Source: Eubacterium sp. UBA3279
Lineage (GTDB): Bacteria; Bacillota; Clostridia; Lachnospirales; Lachnospiraceae
Direction of reading: 5' to 3'
Length of the DNA stretch: 17,970 nt
Assembly: GCA_002361775.1 (NCBI GenBank)
Contig: DETV01000104.1
Coordinates: forward strand, 43,189 to 61,158
Shown here: positions 1 through 5,594 of the stretch, one piece after another
How positions within the stretch are numbered: the first letter of the stretch is position 1
Layout of the letters: every line of letters starts with the position of its first letter
The notes under the pieces: model-generated
The model's input: the letters and a program-made list of their open reading frames with translations, nothing else
What the model was told of the DNA's origin: nothing
The model's database searches: none
Position numbers and translations under genes: made by a program

Positions 1-56
1 GGTCATAAAGGCATAAGACCACTTATGTGCAAGCACAACGTGGTTTATGACCTTTT
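1..56 (+). terminator. Interrupted long hairpin upstream of rpoA (possible terminator of the preceding gene)
   Basis: Bases 1-9 are a perfect complement of 44-52. Inside, CCAC (19-22) can pair with GTGG (40-43) and TGTG (26-29) with CACA (34-37), leaving a bulge at 10-18. A competing local hairpin CATAAG-ACCA-CTTATG lies at 12-27. Only four Ts follow (53-56), so it is either a weak terminator or a structured region between the previous gene and rpoA. The previous gene is probably rpsD, inferred from ribosomal-cluster order and not visible here. Confidence 0.35.
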
Positions 57-75
57 GACCCTGGCATCATATAAT
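47..75 (+). promoter_or_regulatory. Possible promoter for rpoA-rplQ
   Basis: A perfect -10 TATAAT lies at 70-75, with ATGACC at 47-52 as a weak -35 at 17-bp spacing. The -35 overlaps the right arm of the upstream hairpin. It could give rpoA-rplQ a transcript separate from the upstream ribosomal-protein operon. The -10 is convincing and the -35 is not. Confidence 0.35.
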
Positions 76-84
76 AGTGGGTTG

Positions 85-113
85 CGGCTCACCCGTTTTG
101 TGTGGGCCGTTTT
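85..113 (+). promoter_or_regulatory. GC-rich hairpin with short T-run in the rpoA leader
   Basis: CGGCTCAC (85-92) pairs with GTGGGCCG (102-109) with one G-U pair and a 9-nt loop, followed by TTTT (110-113). This is the shape of a weak intrinsic terminator or attenuator lying between the possible promoter and the rpoA ribosome-binding site. Ribosomal-protein operons are often controlled by leader structures, but no known leader family was recognised. Confidence 0.4.
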
Positions 114-163
114 CCATATGTTACCCTCAATGAAACAGAATATCCCAATAAGGAGGGCCTGGT

Positions 164-1123
164 ATGTTTGATTTCAACAAACCAAAAATTGAGATTACAG
201 AGATTTCCGATGATAAAAAATACGGCAGATTTGTTGTAGAACCGTTGGAAAGAGGTTATGGTACTACTTTGGGTAATTCCCTGAGAAGAATTATGTTATC
301 CTCTCTGCCGGGTGCAGCAGTCAGCCAGGTGAAGATTGAAGGCGTTCTGCACGAATTCAGTTCCATCCCAGGCGTCAAAGAAGATGTAACAGAGATTATC
401 ATGAATCTGAAGAGCCTTGCAATCCGTAACAGCAGTGAGAGCAACGATCCGAAGATTGCTTACATTGAATTTGAGGGTGAAGGCGTGGTACGGGCTTCTG
501 ATATCCAGGTTGATCAGGATATCGAGATTATGAACCCGGATCAGGTTATTGCCACCCTGAATGGCGGACCGGACAGCAAACTGTATATGGAACTTACCAT
601 TACAAAAGGACGCGGTTATGTCAGCGCAGAAAAAGGAAAGACAGAAGATATGGCAATTGGAGTGATTGCCGTGGACGCTATCTATACACCGGTTGAGCGT
701 GTGAACCTTACTGTACAGAACACTCGTGTAGGTCAGATTACAGATTTTGATAAACTGACTCTGGATGTTTATACAAACGGTACACTGGATCCGGATGAGG
801 CCGTCAGCCTTGCAGCAAAAGTATTGAGCGAGCATCTGAAATTATTCATTGATCTTTCAGAAAATGCAAAAACTGCAGAAGTTATGATTGAAAAAGAAGA
901 TAATGAGAAAGAAAAAGTTCTTGAGATGAATATTGATGAACTGGAACTTTCTGTTCGTTCTTATAACTGCCTGAAGAGAGCTGGAATTAATACAGTAGAA
1001 GAGCTTTGCAACAGAACTTCCGAAGATATGATGAAGGTTCGTAATCTGGGTCGTAAGTCATTGGAAGAAGTATTAGCTAAGCTGAAAGAACTGGGATTAC
1101 AGTTAAATCCAGGTGAAGAATAA
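164..1123 (+). CDS. rpoA: DNA-directed RNA polymerase subunit alpha
   Basis: The alpha subunit dimerises to nucleate assembly of RNA polymerase and contacts upstream promoter DNA and activators. The 319-residue product has the normal family length. The N-terminal assembly domain spans about residues 1-230 and includes the conserved stretch RGYGTTLGNSLRR (30-42). An acidic, charged linker follows (about 231-252). The C-terminal domain (about 255-316) carries the two helix-hairpin-helix segments, with the conserved NLGRKSLEEV at 294-303. The start is ATG 164, preceded by AGGAGGG at 151-157. rplQ follows after a 129-bp gap with no terminator, so the two are probably co-transcribed, as in most bacteria where rpoA-rplQ ends the alpha/S10-spc cluster. 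Nothing in the protein looks broken. The identification is essentially certain. Confidence 0.98.
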   Translation: MFDFNKPKIEITEISDDKKYGRFVVEPLERGYGTTLGNSLRRIMLSSLPGAAVSQVKIEGVLHEFSSIPGVKEDVTEIIMNLKSLAIRNSSESNDPKIAYIEFEGEGVVRASDIQVDQDIEIMNPDQVIATLNGGPDSKLYMELTITKGRGYVSAEKGKTEDMAIGVIAVDAIYTPVERVNLTVQNTRVGQITDFDKLTLDVYTNGTLDPDEAVSLAAKVLSEHLKLFIDLSENAKTAEVMIEKEDNEKEKVLEMNIDELELSVRSYNCLKRAGINTVEELCNRTSEDMMKVRNLGRKSLEEVLAKLKELGLQLNPGEE

Positions 1124-1126
1124 AAA

Positions 1127-1164
1127 CACAGAAGTATCTGTGACTGCCATCCACAGGATGGTAG
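1127..1164 (+). other. Two adjacent hairpins between rpoA and rplQ
   Basis: A perfect 6-bp hairpin CACAGA-AGTA-TCTGTG (1127-1142) is followed immediately by a 9-bp hairpin (1144-1152 with 1156-1164, one G-U pair, 3-nt loop). Neither is followed by a T-run, so they are not intrinsic terminators. They may protect or process the transcript, or act as an L17 translational control site. The role is unknown. Confidence 0.5.
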
Positions 1165-1252
1165 GGTAAAGGAATATTTGTAGAATAGAAAGCAGTATAT
1201 CAGTAAGGCCGAAGATGCATGGTATATTGTTCCACAAATGGAGGAAAATAGA

Positions 1253-1789
1253 ATGTCAGGATATAGAAAGCTGAGCAGAACATCTGCACAGAGAAAAGCA
1301 TTGATCAGAAACCAGGTTACTAACCTGTTGTTCCATGGAAAAATCGTTACAACAGAAGCAAAAGCAAAAGAGATCCGCAAAGTTGCTGAAGGTCTGATTG
1401 CTCTGGCTGTGAAAGAAAAAGATAACTTTGAAAAAGTAACAGTTACTGCTAAAGTTGCACGTAAAGATGCAGAAGGAAAGAGAGTTAAAGAAGTTGTTGA
1501 TGGTAAGAAAGTAACTGTATATGATGAAGTACAGAAAGAAATTACCAAAGATGCTCCATCCAGACTGCACGCAAGACGTCAGATGATGAAAGTATTCTAT
1601 CCTGTTAAAGTTGTTCCGACTGAAGCAGCAGGAAAGAAGAAAAATACAAAGAACGTAGACATGGTTGATAAAATGTTTACAGAAATCGCTCCAAAATACG
1701 AAGGACGTAACGGTGGTTACACAAGAATCGTTAAAATCGGACCTCGTAAGGGTGATGCAGCTATGGAAGTTGTTCTGGAGCTGGTTTAA
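1253..1789 (+). CDS. rplQ: 50S ribosomal protein L17 with a long internal insertion
   Basis: L17 is a structural protein of the large ribosomal subunit. The N-terminus MSGYRKLSRTSAQRK and the C-terminal block GGYTRIVKIGPRKGDAA (154-170) are diagnostic. The product is 178 residues, against about 120-127 in Bacillus subtilis and Escherichia coli. The extra length is a lysine-rich insertion at about residues 55-102, between the helix ending LIALAVK and the conserved SRLHARRQ (103-110), plus a short lysine-rich stretch around 127-133. A similarly enlarged L17 is, from memory, usual in Lachnospiraceae. The start chosen is ATG 1253, with GGAGG at 1240-1244. An upstream in-frame ATG at 1238 overlaps that ribosome-binding site and lacks one of its own. 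A strong terminator follows. Confidence 0.97.
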   Translation: MSGYRKLSRTSAQRKALIRNQVTNLLFHGKIVTTEAKAKEIRKVAEGLIALAVKEKDNFEKVTVTAKVARKDAEGKRVKEVVDGKKVTVYDEVQKEITKDAPSRLHARRQMMKVFYPVKVVPTEAAGKKKNTKNVDMVDKMFTEIAPKYEGRNGGYTRIVKIGPRKGDAAMEVVLELV

Positions 1790-1822
1790 TTCAAACAGAA
1801 TAGATAGTAGATTATAGGAAAA

Positions 1823-1859
1823 GATCAGGTTGGTTGAAAAACCATCCTGGTCTTTTTTT
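1823..1859 (+). terminator. Rho-independent terminator of rpoA-rplQ
   Basis: GATCAGG (1823-1829) pairs with CCTGGTC (1846-1852) with a G-U pair, extended inward by TTGGTT against AACCAT around a GAAA-type loop. It is followed by an uninterrupted run of Ts to 1859. It closes the ribosomal-protein transcript. Confidence 0.9.
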
Positions 1860-1934
1860 GCATAGCGCAGATGAGAAATTCCATTGCAAATCAGCTCTTA
1901 TTTTGATAACATGAGATATAATCTGAAGAGAGAG

Positions 1935-2060
1935 ATGAAAAAATGGAAAAAACTACAACTCGTTTATGCAAATGTAAAAGAATTAGATACAGAGCATTGG
2001 AAAAAAATCATTGAAATTTCTCTTTCTATTTGTCTGGGCAAGGAGAAGCGCCATGGATAA
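1935..2060 (+). CDS. Possible 41-residue small protein, unknown
   Basis: ATG 1935 opens a 41-codon frame beginning MKKWKKLQLVYANVKEL and ending GKEKRHG. The product is basic at the N-terminus, with likely helical, amphipathic middle residues. It has only a weak purine-rich ribosome-binding site (GAAGAGAG). A perfect TATAAT at 1917-1922 sits just upstream, but too close to serve this start well and without a good -35. Its stop overlaps the ATG of the next small frame (ATGGATAA, 2053-2060), a layout typical of translational coupling. No family was recognised. It may be a real small gene or a fragment of a decayed one. Confidence 0.25.
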   Translation: MKKWKKLQLVYANVKELDTEHWKKIIEISLSICLGKEKRHG

Positions 2061-2335
2061 AAAGATAGATAGTCAGGAGAAAGTATTGAAGATGCTTATT
2101 ATTACGATTCCGGCGGGGATTATGTGAGAATCGATCTGAATCGGGATTACGAGAAAAACAGAGGATTTGGAGGCGTTTATACAAGAAACGGAAGAAATTC
2201 CCGAGGATCAGGAGGCTGCGCCTGTGCAGGAGGAGGCAGAGCCGGATGTTCCTGAAAAGATTTTTATCCAGCCATGTGGAAGAGAAAATAGTACAGGGCA
2301 GATAGGGAAGGAAAAGATAAGTCAGAAGGGAGACA
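2053..2335 (+). pseudogene. Probable frameshifted remnant of an acidic protein gene
   Basis: ATG 2053 has an excellent ribosome-binding site (AAGGAG 2040-2045, 7-nt spacing) but its frame stops at 2125-2127 after 24 codons. A second frame covers this break: open from 2073, it reads an acidic/aromatic segment (EDAYYYDSGGDYVRIDL, starting at 2088). From about 2155 the first frame resumes with an acidic, proline-rich stretch (EEIPEDQEAAPVQEEAEP, beginning about 2191) of the type seen in protein linkers, and runs open into the regulator gene downstream. The simplest reading is one ancestral gene broken by two compensating frameshifts. The original function was not recognised. A coincidental open frame cannot be excluded. 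Apart from these pieces nothing else was seen between 1861 and 2343. Confidence 0.35.
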
Positions 2336-2343
2336 GGAATGGT

Positions 2344-3015
2344 ATGGAAAGACAAAAATTTGAAGAAATATTTCAAAAATATGGATTTTGGGAAAAACTG
2401 ACAGAGTCACAAAAATCTATCCTGGAGGAACAGGTAAGGTGGAATCATTATCAGGAAGGTCAGTTGGTAACAGGGACAGGAAGCGATTGTCTGGGGATGT
2501 TTCTTGTACAGAGTGGAACCTTGAGAGTATATCTGATATCGGAAGAGGGAAAAGAGGCTACTGTATTCCGTATTCATGCAGGGGAATTATGTATGTTATC
2601 CGGCTCCTGCCTGTTATCGTCCATCCCTTTTGATGTACAGATTGATGCAGAGACAGACTGCAGCGTATATTTACTGCCTACTGTTGCGGTACGGAGGGTG
2701 ATGGGTGAAAACATTTATATGGAAAACTTTATTTACAAAATGATGAATGAAAGTTTTTCCGATATTATCCTGGCAGTGCAAAAAATCCTTTTTGCCAGTT
2801 TGGAACAACGGTTGGTGGGCTTCCTGTTAGACGAATCTGCCCGATGTCATTCAGATCGCATTCCCATGACCCAGGAACAGATCGCAAGAGCTATTGGAAG
2901 CGCCAGAGAAGCGGTGAGCAGAACTCTGAAAGAATTGGTAAAAGAGGAAAGTGTGGAATTGTTTCGCGGGGGAGTACGTATTCTGGACAGGAAAAAATTA
3001 TATCAGAAAATCTAA
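2344..3015 (+). CDS. Crp/Fnr family transcriptional regulator
   Basis: A DNA-binding regulator of 223 residues, the usual Crp/Fnr length. Residues about 15-125 form the cyclic-nucleotide-binding-type beta-barrel (for example MFLVQSGTLRVYL, 52-64). A long dimerisation helix follows (about 128-155). The C-terminal HTH_Crp domain contains TQEQIARAIGSAREAVSRTL (176-195), whose second half is the recognition helix. Five cysteines are visible (C49, C83, C89, C106, C168). C83 and C89 lie in GELCMLSGSCLL (80-91). There is no N-terminal Fnr iron-sulfur cysteine cluster. The start is ATG 2344, with AAGGGAG at 2326-2332. Starting further upstream at TTG 2167 would add 59 residues unlike the family and overlap the gene remnant. 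It converges on trxA. A redox or thiol signal is an inference from the cysteines and this neighbour; the true ligand is unknown. Confidence 0.88.
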   Translation: MERQKFEEIFQKYGFWEKLTESQKSILEEQVRWNHYQEGQLVTGTGSDCLGMFLVQSGTLRVYLISEEGKEATVFRIHAGELCMLSGSCLLSSIPFDVQIDAETDCSVYLLPTVAVRRVMGENIYMENFIYKMMNESFSDIILAVQKILFASLEQRLVGFLLDESARCHSDRIPMTQEQIARAIGSAREAVSRTLKELVKEESVELFRGGVRILDRKKLYQKI

Positions 3016-3032
3016 ATATATTACTGATATGG

Positions 3033-3090
3033 TAAATAAAAATACCATTACTCCGTTTTGGGAATTTGGGAGTAATGGTATTTTTATTTA
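3033..3090. terminator. Bidirectional terminator between the Crp/Fnr gene and trxA
   Basis: A perfect 22-bp inverted repeat (3033-3054 and 3069-3090) surrounds a 14-nt loop. Each arm has an A/T-rich outer end and a GC-containing core (CCATTACTCC / GGAGTAATGG), so the stem is followed by a T-run on either strand. It lies exactly between two convergent genes and reaches to 2 bp from the trxA stop codon. Confidence 0.93.
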
Positions 3091-3091
3091 C

Positions 3092-3397
3092 TTATTTTAC
3101 CATGTTTTCCAGAGTCTCTTTTGGCTGTACGCCTACACTGGAAGCAGCAACTTTTCCATTTTTAAATACCAGTACGGTAGGAATACTCATAACATTGTAT
3201 TCTCTGGCAAGTTCCGGTTCTTCGTCTACGTTTACTTTTCCTACTTTGTATCCGTCAGCTTCTTCAGACAGTTCGTCAATTACGGGTCCTAACATTCGGC
3301 AGGGTGCGCACCAGCTTGCCCAGAAATCTACTAAAACGGGTACGTCAGACTGTAAAACTTCCTGATTAAAATTTGCGGTTGTAAATGCTTTTGCCAT
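3092..3397 (-). CDS. trxA: Thioredoxin
   Basis: A small cytoplasmic dithiol protein that reduces disulfides in target proteins such as ribonucleotide reductase and peroxidases, and is itself reduced by thioredoxin reductase. The 101-residue product shows the thioredoxin fold in order: DFWASWCAPC (24-33) with active-site C30 and C33, then the cis-proline loop SIPT (71-74). The active site is WCAPC rather than the commoner WCGPC, a known natural variant. The start codon (3395-3397, minus strand) has AAGGAG seven nucleotides upstream. It is the only minus-strand gene here and faces the Crp/Fnr gene. No trxB was seen in the window. No convincing minus-strand promoter could be picked in 3411-3540. 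Confidence 0.97.
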   Translation of the reverse strand: MAKAFTTANFNQEVLQSDVPVLVDFWASWCAPCRMLGPVIDELSEEADGYKVGKVNVDEEPELAREYNVMSIPTVLVFKNGKVAASSVGVQPKETLENMVK

Positions 3398-3508
3398 ATC
3401 TATTTCTCCTTTTCAATACATTTTAATTTTATTTTCCAGTAACTGTATGGGTATTAACAGCTACCTTTTTGTTGTTATTAGAATACCACAATATAAAAAA
3501 ATGATTCC

Positions 3509-3521
3509 GTGACTTGATCAC
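3509..3521. promoter_or_regulatory. GTGA-N5-TCAC dyad between trxA and the lipid kinase gene
   Basis: GTGA (3509-3512) and TCAC (3518-3521) form an inverted repeat around CTTGA. It sits 3 bp upstream of the candidate -35 of the downstream kinase gene and in the upstream region of the divergent trxA. The half-sites resemble Crp/Fnr-family half-sites, though the classical spacing is N6. It may be an operator for the regulator encoded at 2344-3015. Short dyads of this size also occur by chance. Confidence 0.25.
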
Positions 3522-3524
3522 ATA

Positions 3525-3553
3525 TTGCCTGATTTCTTAAAATAGTGTATGAT
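3525..3553 (+). promoter_or_regulatory. Promoter for the lipid kinase gene
   Basis: TTGCCT (3525-3530) and TATGAT (3548-3553) are separated by 17 bp, upstream of the start at 3600. Each hexamer is four or five matches to consensus. This fits a sigma-A promoter. Confidence 0.6.
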
Positions 3554-3599
3554 AATTGCGACAGATATAGGATAACGGTTGCGAAAGGAAGCGGGATTT

Positions 3600-4490
3600 A
3601 TGAGTAAAAAAATGCTCTTTATATTCAATCCAAGATCGGGAAAAGGACAGATCCGGACGAAATTGTTGGATATTATCGATGTATTTGTGAAAGGCGGTTA
3701 CGAAGTAATCGTACATCCTACCCAGGGACCCAGAGACGGCTGCAAAATGGCAAAAGAAATGGCCAGTCAGGTTGATCTTATCGTATGCAGCGGTGGTGAT
3801 GGAACTCTGGATGAGATTGTCACCGGTCTTATGGAAATCAAAGCAAAGGTGCCTATTGGTTATATACCGGCGGGAAGCACTAATGATTTTGCCAACAGTC
3901 TGGCAATTCCAAAAGATATGGTAGAAGCGGCAAGAGATATTGTGGAAGGCCAATTGATTTCTCTGGATGTGGGCGCGTTTAACGAAGATACTTTTGTATA
4001 TATTGCAGCTTTCGGATTATTTACAGATGTTTCTTATCAGACGAGTCAGAACCTGAAAAATATTCTGGGACATCTGGCTTATGTGATGGAAGGGGCAAAA
4101 AGAATTTTCGATGTAAAAACATATTGGATGAAGATTGAAGCCAATGGAGAAACCTTTGAAGGGGAATATATTTATGGTATGATCACCAATTCCCATTCGG
4201 TAGGAGGATTTAAGAATCTTACCGGAACGGATGTGGAGATGAATGACGGACTTTTTGAAGTGACTTTGATCAAGAAACCTAAAAATCCTCTGGAGTTAAA
4301 TGAAATTATTGCCTCTTTGCTGAATGCGTATGATAATACGGAAATGATCGTGGCATTTAAAACAAATGCGTTGAAAATAGAATCTCTGGAAAAAATTCCA
4401 TGGACACTGGATGGAGAATTTGGGGGAGAGCACGATACGGTGCATATCAAGAATAAAATGCAGGCACTTAACATTCTTATCAACTCTTGA
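3600..4490 (+). CDS. YegS/BmrU/DgkB-type diacylglycerol (lipid) kinase
   Basis: An ATP-dependent kinase of the DAGK catalytic-domain superfamily, whose members phosphorylate diacylglycerol or related lipids at the inner membrane face. In Gram-positives the DgkB member recycles diacylglycerol from lipoteichoic acid synthesis. The 296-residue product has the family length. The N-terminal domain carries the phosphate-binding NPRSGKG (10-16), the signature SGGDGTLDEI (64-73) and PAGSTNDFA (90-98). The C-terminal beta-rich domain follows, with a late DGEFGGE motif. The start is ATG 3600, with AAAGGA at 3584-3589. The in-frame TTG at 3579 lacks a ribosome-binding site. The exact lipid substrate cannot be read from sequence, so no gene symbol is assigned. 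Transcription appears independent of its neighbours. Confidence 0.9.
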   Translation: MSKKMLFIFNPRSGKGQIRTKLLDIIDVFVKGGYEVIVHPTQGPRDGCKMAKEMASQVDLIVCSGGDGTLDEIVTGLMEIKAKVPIGYIPAGSTNDFANSLAIPKDMVEAARDIVEGQLISLDVGAFNEDTFVYIAAFGLFTDVSYQTSQNLKNILGHLAYVMEGAKRIFDVKTYWMKIEANGETFEGEYIYGMITNSHSVGGFKNLTGTDVEMNDGLFEVTLIKKPKNPLELNEIIASLLNAYDNTEMIVAFKTNALKIESLEKIPWTLDGEFGGEHDTVHIKNKMQALNILINS

Positions 4491-4515
4491 ATTTCTAAGG
4501 GTGATAGAGTATAAT
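4487..4515 (+). promoter_or_regulatory. Promoter for fba
   Basis: TTGAAT (4487-4492) and a perfect TATAAT (4510-4515) are 17 bp apart. The -35 overlaps the stop codon of the lipid kinase gene. A strong dedicated promoter suits a highly expressed glycolytic gene. Confidence 0.75.
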
Positions 4516-4554
4516 AAGGTGGAAATTTAAAACGTGAACGTAGGAGGTTTGATT

Positions 4555-5418
4555 ATGTTAGTATCAGCTACAGAAATGTTAAAGAAAGCAAAAGCTGGCC
4601 ATTATGCAGTAGGTCAGTTCAACATCAACAACCTGGAGTGGACAAAAGCCATTCTGCAGACTGCTCAGGAATGCAATTCACCAGTTATTCTTGGTGTATC
4701 TGAGGGCGCAGGAAAATATATGACAGGTTACAAAACTGTTGTAGGTATGGTTAATGGTATGCTGGAAGAGATGAATATCACTGTTCCTGTTGCTCTGCAT
4801 CTGGATCACGGCAGCTATGAAGGATGCCTGAAATGTGTAGAAGCAGGATTCTCATCCATTATGTTTGACGGATCTCATTATCCAATCGAAGAAAACGTTG
4901 CAAAAACAAAAGAACTGGTTAAAATCTGTGCAGAACACGGAATGTCTCTGGAAGCAGAAGTTGGTTCTATCGGTGGAGAAGAAGACGGTGTCGTAGGAGC
5001 TGGCGAATGTGCAGATCCAAACGAGTGTAAGATGATTGCTGATCTGGGTATTGATTTCCTGGCAGCAGGTATCGGTAACATTCATGGAAAATATCCGGCT
5101 AACTGGCAGGGACTGAGCTTTGAAACTCTGGATGCTATCCAGCAGTTGACAGGAGAGATGCCTCTGGTACTTCATGGAGGTACAGGTATCCCGGCAGATA
5201 TGATTAAAAAAGCTATCGATCTGGGTGTTTCCAAAATCAATGTTAATACAGAGTGTCAGCTTGCATTTGCAGCAGCAACTCGTGAATATGTTGAAGCTGG
5301 AAAAGATCAGCAGGGTAAAGGATATGATCCTAGAAAACTGCTTGCTCCTGGCGCAGAAGCTATCAAAGCAACTGTGAAAGAAAAAATGGAATTGTTCGGT
5401 TCTGTAAACAAAGCTTGA
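4555..5418 (+). CDS. fba: Class II fructose-1,6-bisphosphate aldolase
   Basis: A zinc-dependent aldolase cleaving fructose-1,6-bisphosphate to dihydroxyacetone phosphate and glyceraldehyde-3-phosphate in glycolysis (reversible in gluconeogenesis). The 287-residue product matches the short class II family. LHLDHGS (81-87) holds the catalytic Asp84 and zinc ligand His85. Further likely zinc ligands are His178 in GNIHGKY (174-180) and His207 in LVLHGGTG (204-211). The substrate-binding NVNTE lies at 229-233. The start is ATG 4555, with AGGAGG at 4542-4547 and 7-nt spacing. A GTG at 4534 would place the ribosome-binding site inside the gene. It is monocistronic by the look of it, with its own promoter and terminator. 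The close relatives tagatose-bisphosphate and 6-phospho-5-dehydro-2-deoxygluconate aldolases are less likely in this context. Confidence 0.95.
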   Translation: MLVSATEMLKKAKAGHYAVGQFNINNLEWTKAILQTAQECNSPVILGVSEGAGKYMTGYKTVVGMVNGMLEEMNITVPVALHLDHGSYEGCLKCVEAGFSSIMFDGSHYPIEENVAKTKELVKICAEHGMSLEAEVGSIGGEEDGVVGAGECADPNECKMIADLGIDFLAAGIGNIHGKYPANWQGLSFETLDAIQQLTGEMPLVLHGGTGIPADMIKKAIDLGVSKINVNTECQLAFAAATREYVEAGKDQQGKGYDPRKLLAPGAEAIKATVKEKMELFGSVNKA

Positions 5419-5433
5419 GGCTTATAAGATCAG

Positions 5434-5469
5434 GGCAGTCCGCTTATGTAACAAGTGGACTGCCTTTTT
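5434..5469 (+). terminator. Rho-independent terminator of fba
   Basis: A 12-bp stem (5434-5445 with 5453-5464, one G-U pair) with a 7-nt loop ends in TTTTT (5465-5469), 15 bp after the fba stop codon. Confidence 0.93.
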
Positions 5470-5486
5470 CTGAATTTACAGGAGAT

Positions 5487-5524
5487 CCGGCAGAGCCGGG
5501 TTTGCTGTAAGTCTGGAAACAGAC
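5487..5524 (+). promoter_or_regulatory. Pair of compact hairpins upstream of glnN
   Basis: CCGGC-AGA-GCCGG (5487-5499) and GTCTG-GAAA-CAGAC (5511-5524) are two perfect 5-bp hairpins, 11 nt apart, just before a candidate -10 TATGAT (5528-5533) that has only a poor, over-spaced -35 (TTGCTG 5502-5507, 20 bp). They could be RNA elements if transcription starts further upstream, or DNA operator sites. No terminator lies between them and the gene, so attenuation is not supported. Confidence 0.3.
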
Positions 5525-5594
5525 AGATATGATTCATGGGAAAATATGCAAAAGGATATATGGAAAAAGGGGCAAAAGAAGAGAGGATAAAAAG

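Noticed and set aside
296..835. Long minus-strand reading frames opposite rpoA, rplQ, ctpA and others
   Set aside because: They are antisense shadows of strongly conserved genes, with cysteine- and phenylalanine-rich compositions and no ribosome-binding sites.
2167..2343. N-terminal extension of the Crp/Fnr regulator from TTG 2167
   Set aside because: The added 59 residues are an acidic, proline-rich stretch unlike the family. The TTG has no properly spaced ribosome-binding site, whereas ATG 2344 gives the standard 223-residue length.
2951..3365. Plus-strand frames opposite trxA
   Set aside because: The thioredoxin frame on the minus strand is unmistakable and these frames are its complement.
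5487..5524. ANTAR-type antitermination element upstream of glnN
   Set aside because: The loops do not show the hexaloop pattern (A at 1, G at 4) and no terminator follows before the gene.
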